Part shown: positions 24,634 to 32,559 of the stretch, piece after piece
How positions within the stretch are numbered: the stretch's first letter is position 1
Layout of the letters: each line of letters begins with the position of its first letter
Origin: Cupriavidus sp. YR651
GTDB lineage: Bacteria; Pseudomonadota; Gammaproteobacteria; Burkholderiales; Burkholderiaceae
Direction of reading: 5' to 3'
DNA: 64,000 bases
NCBI RefSeq assembly: GCF_900101625.1
Contig: NZ_FMYZ01000005.1
Span: 62,001-126,000, forward strand
Made by a program: the position numbers and the translations under genes
Notes under the pieces: model-generated
What the model saw: only the letters and a program-made list of their open reading frames with translations
Told to the model about the DNA's origin: nothing
Databases searched by the model: none

Positions 24634-26757
24634 TCATGCCTCGCCAATCACCACCACGCCGTCCGCCGCGCGCACGCCCTGCCCGGCGGGCAGCACGAAG
24701 ACGGGGTTGATTTCCGCCTCGACCAGCCGTGTGCCAACCGATGCCGTCATCACCGAAAACGCGACAATAGCATCCGCCAGCGCCTCCACGTCGGCTTTGG
24801 GCCGGCCACGGTAGCCATCGAGCAGCGGCCACGTCTTCAGGTCGCGGATCATGGACAGGGCCTCGTCACGCGAGAGGCCACCCGTTGGCGGCAGCAGACG
24901 CATCGTGGTGTCCTGGAACAATTCGGCCGTGACCCCGCCCATGCCGAGCAGGATCGCCGTGCCGAGCGCATCGCGGTGCATGCCGAGGATCAGCTCCACG
25001 CCGCCGCTGACCATCTCCTGCACCAGGAAGCGCGTCGGCGCGTCGCCGGTGTGCGCTTTCACGTCATCGGCCATCCTCGCCAGCCGGGCCGGAATGTCCT
25101 GCGGCGCGATATTGACCGCCACGCCGCCGATGTCGCTCTTGTGCGTGATGGTGGACGACAGGATCTTGAGCACCACGCGATCACCGAGATCGCGCGCGGC
25201 GCTGGCGGCGGCGTCCGCATCCGTCACCACGACTTCCCGCACGCCCGGCAGGCCGAAGCGCGCAAACAGCTGCTTGGCGGCGGCCTCGTCGAGCGATCCC
25301 GGCTGCAGGTCGGACGTATCGACGTCGGCACGGATCGCGGCGCCCTGCGCGGGGGCCAGCGCCTTCAGTTGCCCGGCGGCCAGCATCGCGCCGAGCGCCA
25401 CGGCGCACGATTCCGGCGCGCTGAACGCCGGCACGCCGCGCTGGTTCAGCACCGCCGCCACCTGCGGCGCGTGCGGGCTGACGTAGGCCAGCACCGGCTT
25501 GTCGCTCTCCGGCAGGCAGTCCCGGATTGCATTGGCCATCAGGTCCGGCATGGCCAGCCCGGACGAGCCGACGATGATCGCCACCGCGTCGTACGACGGA
25601 CTGGCCTGCAAGGCGCGAATCGCACCGCGCAGCAGGTCGGGTTGCAGGCCCGCCAGCGTCACGTCGATCGGGTTGCGGTCCAGCGCCGCGTGGTCGCCCT
25701 TCTGCAGCGCCCGCAGGCGATCGGCGGTGGCCACGTCGGGCGCCGGGGTTTCAAAGCCGGACACGCCCAGGCTGTCGGACACCAGCGTGCCGGCGCCGCC
25801 CGTCGAGGTCAGCACCGCCACGCGATTGCCATGCAGCACGCGGCCCGTGGCGAGCGCCGCGGGAATGTCGATGAGATCCGCGAAGGTCTGCGCGCGGATC
25901 ACGCCCACCTGCCGGAACAGCGCGTCGTACATCTTGTCGGCCCCGGCCATGGCGCCCGTGTGCGACACCGCCGCGCGGGCCCCGGCCTCCGACCGGCCGA
26001 TCTTGAACGCCACCACGGGCTTGCCCGCCGCCGCGGCCTTCAGCGCCGCCGCGCGGAATTTCTCGGGATGCCGCACGCTTTCCACGTACAGCGCGATCAC
26101 CCGCGTGGCGTCGTCATCGGCCAGGTAGTCGATGAAGTCGGCCAGGTCCAGGTCCGCCTCATTGCTGGTGGAAACCAGCTTGGACAGCCCGATCCCGCGC
26201 GCCGCCGCACGCGACAGCAGCGCACCGAGGATGCCGCCGCTCTGCGACACCACGCCGATGCTGCCCGCCGGAAAGTGTTCCATTTCCAGCGCGCCGCTGG
26301 CCGACAACGGAATGCTGTCGGTCAGATTGACGAGGCCGATGGTGTTGGGCCCGAGCAAGCGCATGCTGCCTGCGGCCTCGATCAGTTCCGCCTGCCGGCG
26401 CGCGCCCTCGGCACCCGTTTCCGTATAGCCGCTGGCCAGCACGATCGCCGCGCCCGTGCCGCGCCGTGCCAGTTCGCGCACTGCGTGATGCGCGCGTTCC
26501 GCGCCCAGCAGCACGATGCCGACGTCCGGCACCTCGGGCAGCGAACCGATATCCGGATAGCAGCGCAGCCCGTCGATGGCATCCACCTTGGGATTGACCG
26601 GATAGATCGCGCCGTCAAAGCCGTGGCGCGTCAGGTACGACACCGGGCGGCCCGCCGTCTTGTTGGGATCGGCCGATGCGCCGATCACGGCCACGCTGCG
26701 CGGCTTGACCAGGCGCGCGATGGCGGCGGACGTGGAGGTCATCAGTTCGGTCGCCAT
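24634..26757 (-). CDS. ADP-forming acyl-CoA synthetase-like protein
   Basis: 707 residues, same architecture as the protein at 793-2901: CoA-binding RSVAVIGASADPNKTAG, central ligase domains with VVSQSGGILGALLSR and the phospho-His266 in AVSHTGAMAG, then ATP-grasp (VVLKILSSTITHKSDIGGV, ~530) and LVEAEINPVFVL. Sited between the crotonase and hydrolase genes in one operon. Its job is probably activation of the acid bound by the Bug protein to a CoA ester. Confidence 0.87.
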   Translation of the reverse strand: MATELMTSTSAAIARLVKPRSVAVIGASADPNKTAGRPVSYLTRHGFDGAIYPVNPKVDAIDGLRCYPDIGSLPEVPDVGIVLLGAERAHHAVRELARRGTGAAIVLASGYTETGAEGARRQAELIEAAGSMRLLGPNTIGLVNLTDSIPLSASGALEMEHFPAGSIGVVSQSGGILGALLSRAAARGIGLSKLVSTSNEADLDLADFIDYLADDDATRVIALYVESVRHPEKFRAAALKAAAAGKPVVAFKIGRSEAGARAAVSHTGAMAGADKMYDALFRQVGVIRAQTFADLIDIPAALATGRVLHGNRVAVLTSTGGAGTLVSDSLGVSGFETPAPDVATADRLRALQKGDHAALDRNPIDVTLAGLQPDLLRGAIRALQASPSYDAVAIIVGSSGLAMPDLMANAIRDCLPESDKPVLAYVSPHAPQVAAVLNQRGVPAFSAPESCAVALGAMLAAGQLKALAPAQGAAIRADVDTSDLQPGSLDEAAAKQLFARFGLPGVREVVVTDADAAASAARDLGDRVVLKILSSTITHKSDIGGVAVNIAPQDIPARLARMADDVKAHTGDAPTRFLVQEMVSGGVELILGMHRDALGTAILLGMGGVTAELFQDTTMRLLPPTGGLSRDEALSMIRDLKTWPLLDGYRGRPKADVEALADAIVAFSVMTASVGTRLVEAEINPVFVLPAGQGVRAADGVVVIGEA

Positions 26758-26760
26758 CGC

Positions 26761-27558
26761 TCAGCCCTTTGCGGCGGCCGTCTTGGCCAGGAAGGCCAGC
26801 ACGGATTCCCGGTGCTCGGCGCTGGTGTAGCAGATGCCCTGTGCCTGGCTGCCTTGCCCGAAGACCTGGTCGGCGGTCAGCTCGAAGGTCTGGTTCAGGA
26901 TGCTCTTGCCCAGCGCCAGTGCGGTCGGCGAGCCGTGCGACAGTTCGGCGGCCCACGTCAGCGCATCGCCGATCAATGTCTCCGACGACGACAGCCGGTC
27001 GGCGATGCCAAGCTTCAGCGCCTCGGCGGCGTCCACCTTGCGGCCCGAGAAAATCAGTTCCTTGGCCGCAGGCAGGCCCGTGCGGCGCGGCAGGAAGTAC
27101 ATGCCGCCGCCATCGGGAATCAGGCCACGGTGGATATACGACCACGTGAAGCTGGCGGCGTCCGATGCGATCACGAAATCGCAGGCCATCGCCATGTCGG
27201 CACCCAGCCCGTTGGCACCGCCATTGACGGCGGCAATGGTCGGCTTGGGCATGTTGTGCAGCAAGCCCACGGAATGATGCACGCGCTGCTGGCGGGTCCA
27301 GCCATTGAAGCCCACCTCTCCTGGCGGCGCGTCCATGCGGCGCTGCATGCCGGCGACATCGCCACCCGCGCAGAAGCCCTTGCCGGCACCGGTCAGCACC
27401 AGCGCGCGGATGGCGCGGTCGGCGGTCACGCGTTCCAGCGCGGTAATCAGCTCGGTGCGCATGTCGTCGCTGATGGCGTTGCGTTTTTCGGGACGATTCA
27501 GGGTCAGCACGGCAATGCCGTCGCGGACGTCGAGCTGGATCAGGTTGAAATCGGTCAT
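26761..27558 (-). CDS. Enoyl-CoA hydratase/isomerase family (crotonase) protein
   Basis: 265 residues from ATG 27558 (MTDFNLIQLDVRDGIAVLTLNRPEKRNAI); an upstream in-frame start adds 11 unlike residues. Oxyanion-hole segments GKGFCAGGDVAGM (~64) and NGGANGLGADMAMACD (~110) are present. The second glutamate of hydratases is not seen; SYIHRGLIPDGGGMYFLPR instead has an Asp after the Pro, like isomerase-type members. So isomerase, hydratase or another crotonase reaction remain possible. Operon partner of the Bug, synthetase and hydrolase genes. Confidence 0.88.
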   Translation of the reverse strand: MTDFNLIQLDVRDGIAVLTLNRPEKRNAISDDMRTELITALERVTADRAIRALVLTGAGKGFCAGGDVAGMQRRMDAPPGEVGFNGWTRQQRVHHSVGLLHNMPKPTIAAVNGGANGLGADMAMACDFVIASDAASFTWSYIHRGLIPDGGGMYFLPRRTGLPAAKELIFSGRKVDAAEALKLGIADRLSSSETLIGDALTWAAELSHGSPTALALGKSILNQTFELTADQVFGQGSQAQGICYTSAEHRESVLAFLAKTAAAKG

Positions 27559-27587
27559 GGTGAAGTTCTCGGAAAATTCGGGCGAAA

Positions 27588-28601
27588 TCAATTCAGGGTG
27601 ATCTTGGCGTCCTTGACGACCTTGCTCCAGCGCACCTCTTCGCCGCGCACGTAGCGGGCGAGTTCCTCGGGTGTGCCGGGGCTGACGATCAGGCCCTCGG
27701 CATCGGCGCGCTTGCGGAATGCCTCGGTGGTCACGGCCTTGTGCGCGGCGGCGTTGAGGCGGGCGATCACCGGCGCAGGCGTGCCGGCTGGGACGAACAG
27801 GCCATACCAGCTTTCGGCGACGTAGCCGGGCACGCCGCTCTCGGCGATGGTCGGCACCTTGGACAGATCAGGGCTGGCCGAACGCTGGGCGCTGGTGACG
27901 CCGAGCGCGCGCAGCTTGCCGGACTCCAGCAGGTTGCCGACGGCGGAGGCCGTGGCGAACATCAGGTCCACCTGGCCACCCAGCAGGTCGGTAATGGCGG
28001 GGCCGGCGCCCTTGTAGGGGATGTGGTTCAAGTCGACCCTGGCCAGGCTCTTGAACAGTTCCCCGGCCAGATGCGCGGACGTGCCCGGACCTTGCGAGGC
28101 GAACGAGATGCGGCCCGGCTGGGCCTTGGCCGCCGCGATCACGTCGCGCACCGATTTGTACGGGCTGTCCGCACGCACCACCAGCACATTGGGCGAGCGG
28201 CCCACCAGCATGACCGGCGCGAACGCCTTGTCGGTGGCATACGGCAGCTTGGGCTGCAGGCTCGGGTTGACGGCATGCGCGAAGGTGGCCATGACCAGCG
28301 TGTAGCCATCCGGCGCGCTCTTGGCCACGTTGTCCGTGCCGATGATCGTGCCGCCGCCGGGACGGTTGTCGACCACGACGGTCTGGCCCAGGTCCTGCCC
28401 CATCGCCACGCCCATCGCGCGGGCAATCAGGTCCGTCCCGCCGCCCGGCGAGAACGGCACCACGATGCGGATCGGCTTGTCGGGGAACGTGGAGGCCGCG
28501 GCGTGCGTGGTGGCGGGCGCCGAGGCGCCCAGGATCGCGAACATCGCGGATGCGGATACCACGGCCAGCCGGCCGGCGGCGCGGAAATAAGGGAATGCCA
28601 A
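27588..28601 (-). CDS. Bug (TctC-type) solute-binding protein
   Basis: 337 residues if translated from the TTG at 28601, which follows CAGGAGACAGCC; an ATG at 28631 would add ten Gln-rich residues but has no ribosome site. The leader (AFPYFRAAGRLAVVSASAMF and on to THAA) is followed by FPDKPIRIVVPFSPGGGTDLIARAMG, VVVDNRPGGGTIIG and HIPYKGAGPAITDLLGGQVDLM. It heads the crotonase / acyl-CoA synthetase / hydrolase operon. Palindrome B lies about 100 bp upstream. Confidence 0.92.
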   Translation of the reverse strand: MAFPYFRAAGRLAVVSASAMFAILGASAPATTHAAASTFPDKPIRIVVPFSPGGGTDLIARAMGVAMGQDLGQTVVVDNRPGGGTIIGTDNVAKSAPDGYTLVMATFAHAVNPSLQPKLPYATDKAFAPVMLVGRSPNVLVVRADSPYKSVRDVIAAAKAQPGRISFASQGPGTSAHLAGELFKSLARVDLNHIPYKGAGPAITDLLGGQVDLMFATASAVGNLLESGKLRALGVTSAQRSASPDLSKVPTIAESGVPGYVAESWYGLFVPAGTPAPVIARLNAAAHKAVTTEAFRKRADAEGLIVSPGTPEELARYVRGEEVRWSKVVKDAKITLN

Positions 28602-28950
28602 GGCTGTCTCCTGTTGCTGTTGTCGCGTCATCCGCGGGGATCGGACGGCACGTCTTCAATGGCTACAGCGTAGGCGCATGCGTCGTTTCACGCAGCCCGT
28701 CAATTCCGTTTTGTGGAATTGAATAGCCCGCGAGTACCGCATGGAGGCGGCGTCGCCAGGTCCGCAAGCGACGGCCAGATCTGGACGAATGGGTATGCGG
28801 AAAGGACGGAACGTATCCAATGCCCCAGCCTGGCGATCCATACTGGAAACCAGCCAGACAGGGGCGGCGGCGCGTCATGCGCGACCCCGCCGGATGCCAG
28901 CGCGGCACCCCTTGTCGCAACGCTCCCAGACTACCCATTGGAGGTGGAAG
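28602..28950. other. 349-bp intergenic region with IclR-type site
   Basis: Divergent spacer between the Bug operon and the redoxin gene. Apart from palindrome B at 28701-28721 I see no gene or RNA. The redoxin ribosome site GGAGGTGG is at its right end. Confidence 0.5.
28701..28721. promoter_or_regulatory. IclR-type palindrome, site B
   Basis: CAATTCC-GTTTTGT-GGAATTG: perfect 7-bp arms with a 7-bp spacer, containing TTCC-N7-GGAA, upstream of the Bug / crotonase operon. Confidence 0.65.
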
Positions 28951-29526
28951 ATGGCTCAATCCCGCTTATCGTCGATGCCGGCGCCGGAACTCCATGTGAC
29001 GGAGTGGCTGAATACGCCGCAGCCCATCACATTGCGCGACTTGCGCGGCAAGGTGGTGGTGATCCACGCATTCCAGATGCTTTGCCCCGGCTGCGTTTCA
29101 CATGGGATTCCGCAGGCGGAACGCATTCGCCGGACGTTTCGCGACGACGTGGCGGTGATCGGCCTGCATTCGGTCTTCGAGCACCATGCCGTCATGACCG
29201 TCGACGCGCTGAAGGTCTTTCTCCACGAATATCGCGTGAGCATCCCGATCGGCGTGGATCAGCCGACGCCCGGGCAAGCCGTGCCGATGACGATGCAGGC
29301 CTATGGTATGCGTGGCACACCAAGCCTGATCGTGCTGGACAAGGCCGGCAATATTCGCCTCCACCATTTCGGGCAAGCCGATGACATGGCGGTCGGCGCA
29401 TTGATCGGGCAACTGGTGGGCGAGACGCCGCCGTCCGATGCTCCTGCGGAACAGGCCCCGATGGCGAATGGCGAGCGACCGGCAACAGGCTGCGACACCG
29501 GCACCTGCGCCCGCGAGGCGTCGTGA
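28951..29526 (+). CDS. Redoxin-domain (AhpC/TSA-TlpA type) protein with cysteine tail
   Basis: 191 residues from ATG 28951 after GGAGGTGGAAG. Thioredoxin fold: LRDLRGKVVVIHAFQMLCPGCVSHGIPQAER carries a CPGC redox motif (~48-51), and GMRGTPSLIVLDKAGNI has the cis-Pro loop. There is no signal peptide or membrane anchor, so it is cytoplasmic. The C-terminal tail adds a second cysteine pair (GCDTGTC), which could form a redox relay or bind metal. Probably a thiol reductase or peroxidase-like protein; substrate unknown. Confidence 0.82.
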   Translation: MAQSRLSSMPAPELHVTEWLNTPQPITLRDLRGKVVVIHAFQMLCPGCVSHGIPQAERIRRTFRDDVAVIGLHSVFEHHAVMTVDALKVFLHEYRVSIPIGVDQPTPGQAVPMTMQAYGMRGTPSLIVLDKAGNIRLHHFGQADDMAVGALIGQLVGETPPSDAPAEQAPMANGERPATGCDTGTCAREAS

Positions 29527-29533
29527 AGCAGGC

Positions 29534-29573
29534 AAAAAAATGGACGGCCGCGAGAGAGAGCGAATGGCCGTCC
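29534..29573 (-). terminator. Hairpin terminator of the hydroxyacid dehydrogenase gene
   Basis: GGACGGCC (29542-29549) and GGCCGTCC (29566-29573), 8-bp perfect stem. On the minus strand it is followed by a run of seven Ts. It also lies 15 bp after the redoxin stop and may serve both convergent genes. Confidence 0.8.
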
Positions 29574-29581
29574 TTAAGGGA

Positions 29582-29614
29582 GCTTAAGTGGAGCTCAAGT
29601 GGAGCGTAAGCGGA
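29582..29614. repeat. 11-bp tandem repeat x3
   Basis: GCTTAAGTGGA, GCTCAAGTGGA, GCGTAAGCGGA in tandem between the terminator and the stop of the dehydrogenase gene. Confidence 0.75.
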
Positions 29615-29618
29615 GTGG

Positions 29619-30596
29619 TCAGGCGCGCAGGTGCGCTACGACGTCAGGATTGGCGAGGTTCACCGGTTTGCCCGCGAAGAAGCTGTTGAGATTGTCGAAG
29701 GCGGTGCCGTAGTAGGCCTCGTAGTTATCCTTCTCGACAAAGCCGATGTGGGGCGTGCAGAGCGCGTTATTGAGCGTGAGCAGCGGATCGTCGGCGCCGA
29801 GCACCGGCTCGCGTTCGTAGGCGTCCACGGCGGCAAAGCCCGGCCGCCCCGCGCGCAGCGCCTCGGCCAGCACGCCGGGCGGAATCAGTTCCGCGCGGCT
29901 CGTATTGACCAGCAATCCCGTCGGCTTCATGCGGGCGAGATCGGCGGCGGTGACGATGCCCTCCGAGTCCTTTGTCAGGCGGATATGGAGCGAGACGATG
30001 TCGCTGTCGGCAAAGAACGCCTCGCGCGAGGGCGCCACCTCGAAGCCGTCCGCGCGGGCATCGGCGGTGGAGCCTTCGCGCCCCCATACCCACACCTTCA
30101 TGCCGAACGCGCGCCCAAAGCCCGCCACCTGCTTGCCAATGCGGCCATAGCTCCAGACCCCCAGGCGCTGGCCGCGCAGTTGCTGCCCCAGATGGCCCTG
30201 CCACTGGCCGGCGCGCAAGCGGTTGACCTCGGCCACCAGATGCCGGCGGCTGGCCAGCATCAGTGCCCAGGCCAGTTCGGCCGTCGCGGCGCCGGACCCG
30301 CTGCCCTCCGCCACGGCGATGCCGCGCGCGGAGCAGGCCGCGAGGTCGATGTGCCCCGCCACCTTGCCGGTCTGGCTGATCAGCCGCAAGCGCGGCAGGC
30401 GGTCCAGCAATGCGGCGGTGATGACCGTACGCTCGCGCGTCAGCACGATGGCATCGGCATCGCCCAGCCGGGCAGCCAGTGCGTCGATGTCCTTGACGTT
30501 GTCGTGGTAGACCGTCACATCGTGACCGGCCAGCCGGGCAAAGCAATCCAGGGTCCGTACGCAGTCCTGGTAGTCATCGGGAATGGCGATTCGCAT
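29619..30596 (-). CDS. D-2-hydroxyacid dehydrogenase family protein
   Basis: 325 residues. Rossmann motif GVWSYGRIGKQVAGFGRAFG (~145-165), catalytic Arg in NTSRAELI (~232), Glu in AYEREP (~260) and His in TPHIGFVE (~283) are all in place. NAD(P)-linked reduction of a 2-keto acid or oxidation of a D-2-hydroxy acid is expected. It lies after a Bug gene on the same strand, but repeat copy R3 separates them, so cotranscription is doubtful. Confidence 0.9.
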   Translation of the reverse strand: MRIAIPDDYQDCVRTLDCFARLAGHDVTVYHDNVKDIDALAARLGDADAIVLTRERTVITAALLDRLPRLRLISQTGKVAGHIDLAACSARGIAVAEGSGSGAATAELAWALMLASRRHLVAEVNRLRAGQWQGHLGQQLRGQRLGVWSYGRIGKQVAGFGRAFGMKVWVWGREGSTADARADGFEVAPSREAFFADSDIVSLHIRLTKDSEGIVTAADLARMKPTGLLVNTSRAELIPPGVLAEALRAGRPGFAAVDAYEREPVLGADDPLLTLNNALCTPHIGFVEKDNYEAYYGTAFDNLNSFFAGKPVNLANPDVVAHLRA

Positions 30597-30607
30597 AGTT
30601 GGAGTAG

Positions 30608-30720
30608 GAGGTCGATTAAAAAAGATCCTGGCGTCGTTGCGCGGCCTGGCCGTACCACTTGTACTGTCTGCGGCCGCGCGCCTAGCCAGGACCGCTTCGC
30701 TTCATTTTTAAACAACCTCT
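30608..30720. repeat. Dispersed intergenic repeat, copy R3
   Basis: 113 bp. Ends GAGGTCGATTAAAAAAGA and TCATTTTTAAACAACCTC are imperfect inverse repeats (15 of 18). Core CTGGCGTCGTTGCGCGGCC and CCACTTGTACTGTCTGCGGC match R1, R2 and R4. It lies 19 bp after the stop of the Bug gene and 11 bp before the dehydrogenase start. Confidence 0.88.
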
Positions 30721-30739
30721 AGGGTTGCAGACGGTGAAA

Positions 30740-31789
30740 TTACGAAAGGGAAATGTGGAGGCGGTGCACGACGTCTTGCCAGCTCGCCAGATCCTTGCGG
30801 ATCAGCGCGCCGAACTCCGCCGGGGGCATGCCGCCGGGATCGATGCCCTGCTCGTGCAGGTATTGCACGCCGGCGGGACTTTGCAGCGCGGCGCGGATCT
30901 CGTCGTAGAGCCGTTGCTGCACCGGCGCCGGCGTCCCCGCGCGCACCAGCATGCCGTACCACGCGTGGATATCGAAGCCGGGATAGCCGCATGCGGCCAC
31001 CGTCGGCACGTCGGGCAACACCTTCGCCCCGCTGGCCGGCGCCACGGCCAGCGCACGCAGCTTGCCCGCACGCAGGTAAGGTAGCGCCGTGGGCGTGTCC
31101 AGGAACATGAAATGGATCTGGCCGCCCAGCAGGTCCGTGACGGCGGGCGAAGCCCCGCGATACGGCGCGTGCACGACCTGGATGCCGGCACGGTCCGCAA
31201 ACAGCGCGCCGGCCAGATGCGCGGAGGTGCCGGGCCCCGAGGAGCCATAGCTCATCGACCCGCCCGCGCGCTTGGCCTGCGCCACCAGTTCCTGCAGTGT
31301 TCTGGCGGGCGCGTCGGCGCGCACCACCAGCACGTGCGGAATAAAGCCGACGACCGTCACCGGCGCGAAGTCCTTGTCCGCCACGTAGGGCACGGACGGC
31401 ATCAGCGCGGGGTTGGTGACGAGCTGGATCGACGACAGCACCATCGTGTAGCCGTCCGCCGGCGCGCTGGTGACCTGCCCCAATCCGATCACGCCCCCGG
31501 CGCCCGGCCGGTTTTCCACGACGACGGGCTGGCTGAGGCTGCCGCCCATCTGGCGCGACAGCAGCCGCGCAATCGCATCGACCGGGCCACCAGCCGCGAA
31601 CGGCACGACCAGCCGCAAGGGCTTGTCGGGGTACGTGGCAGCACGGGCCGATGGCAGCCAGCCGGCGGCCAGCGCGGCGGGCGCCGCCTTGAGCAGCACG
31701 CGCCGGCGGGCATCCACGGGGCCTCCTGTCGATGCCGTCGACTCTGTCGGCGCCGTCGGATGCGTGGGCGGGAGGGCAAAACGGGTCAT
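30740..31789 (-). CDS. Bug (TctC-type) solute-binding protein with Tat-like leader
   Basis: 349 residues. The leader contains DARRRVLLKAAPAALAAGW, an Arg-rich n-region followed by a moderately hydrophobic stretch, closer to a Tat than to a Sec signal. Then YPDKPLRLVVPFAAGGPVDAIARLL, VVVENRPGAGGVIG and HAPYRGASPAVTDLLGGQIHFM. The long N-terminus before the Arg motif may include a wrong start. Palindrome C lies 112 bp upstream, in the spacer shared with the molybdenum hydroxylase. Confidence 0.9.
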   Translation of the reverse strand: MTRFALPPTHPTAPTESTASTGGPVDARRRVLLKAAPAALAAGWLPSARAATYPDKPLRLVVPFAAGGPVDAIARLLSRQMGGSLSQPVVVENRPGAGGVIGLGQVTSAPADGYTMVLSSIQLVTNPALMPSVPYVADKDFAPVTVVGFIPHVLVVRADAPARTLQELVAQAKRAGGSMSYGSSGPGTSAHLAGALFADRAGIQVVHAPYRGASPAVTDLLGGQIHFMFLDTPTALPYLRAGKLRALAVAPASGAKVLPDVPTVAACGYPGFDIHAWYGMLVRAGTPAPVQQRLYDEIRAALQSPAGVQYLHEQGIDPGGMPPAEFGALIRKDLASWQDVVHRLHISLS

Positions 31790-31898
31790 GCGGAAGTCTC
31801 CGGCAGTCTCCGGTACGCCCGTTGCCTTGTCGCAATCGGGGTCCGGCTGTTATCGAATCCGCACAGTGTAGGAAGAAATCCACCGGCCAGAAGCATCG

Positions 31899-31917
31899 AT
31901 TTCCATGCCGTGGAAAT
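31899..31917. promoter_or_regulatory. IclR-type palindrome, site C
   Basis: ATTTCCA-TGCCG-TGGAAAT: perfect 7-bp arms, TTCC-N7-GGAA spacing as in sites A and B. Lies between the Bug gene (minus) and the IorAB-like genes (plus), so either or both could be targets. Confidence 0.6.
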
Positions 31918-32082
31918 GATGCGCGGCCACGGCTGTCCGGCGTGCCGTGCGTCGCCTAGATTACCTGTTGCGCCCCGCGCCGCCGCATGGGCATTTCCGC
32001 CGTGCCGCTATGCCGCTGCCGTGCCGGGCGGGCGCGTACGTCCCCAGCACCCTGACAATCACAAGACAAACAGAGGAGCACC

Positions 32083-32556
32083 ATGCCGGCCTACACATTG
32101 CAGGTCAACGGCCAGACCCGGACCGTCGACGTCGATAGCGATACCCCCCTGCTCTACGTCCTGCGCGACGACCTTGGCCTGCACGGCCCGAAATTCGGTT
32201 GCGGGCTCGGCCAGTGCGGCGCCTGCACGGTGTTGTTCAATGGCGCGGCCACGCGGTCGTGCGTGCTGCCCGTGTCGTCCGTCGGCGATGCCAAGGTCAC
32301 CACGCTGGAAGGACTCGGCACGCCCGAGCACCCGCATCCCGTGCAGGCCGCCTTCATCGCCGAACAGGCGGCGCAATGCGGCTACTGCATCAACGGCATG
32401 GTGATGACGTCGGTGGGGCTGCTGTCCCAGACGGCGAAGCCCACGGAGACGCAGATTCGCGACGCGCTGGCCGGCAACCTGTGCCGCTGTGGCACGCACA
32501 CCCGGATCATCAAGGCCGTGCAACGTGCCGCCGGCACGCCGGTAAAGGAGGCCTGA
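32083..32556 (+). CDS. (2Fe-2S) subunit of a molybdenum hydroxylase (IorA-like)
   Basis: 157 residues. N-terminal plant-type ferredoxin cluster (FGCGLGQCGACTVLFNG, ~40-56, plus later RSC) and the C-terminal four-helix cluster (QCGYCINGM ~100, LCRCGTH ~138) give the two [2Fe-2S] centres of the xanthine oxidase family small subunit. It precedes its large subunit by 3 bp. Electron carrier between the Mo centre and an external acceptor. No signal peptide; export would be with the Tat-bearing partner. Confidence 0.92.
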   Translation: MPAYTLQVNGQTRTVDVDSDTPLLYVLRDDLGLHGPKFGCGLGQCGACTVLFNGAATRSCVLPVSSVGDAKVTTLEGLGTPEHPHPVQAAFIAEQAAQCGYCINGMVMTSVGLLSQTAKPTETQIRDALAGNLCRCGTHTRIIKAVQRAAGTPVKEA

Positions 32557-32559
32557 GCC

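Noticed and set aside
24541..27654. 1037-codon plus-strand ORF opposite the crotonase/synthetase/hydrolase genes
   Set aside because: Low-complexity Arg/His/Gly composition; the minus-strand genes have clear domains.
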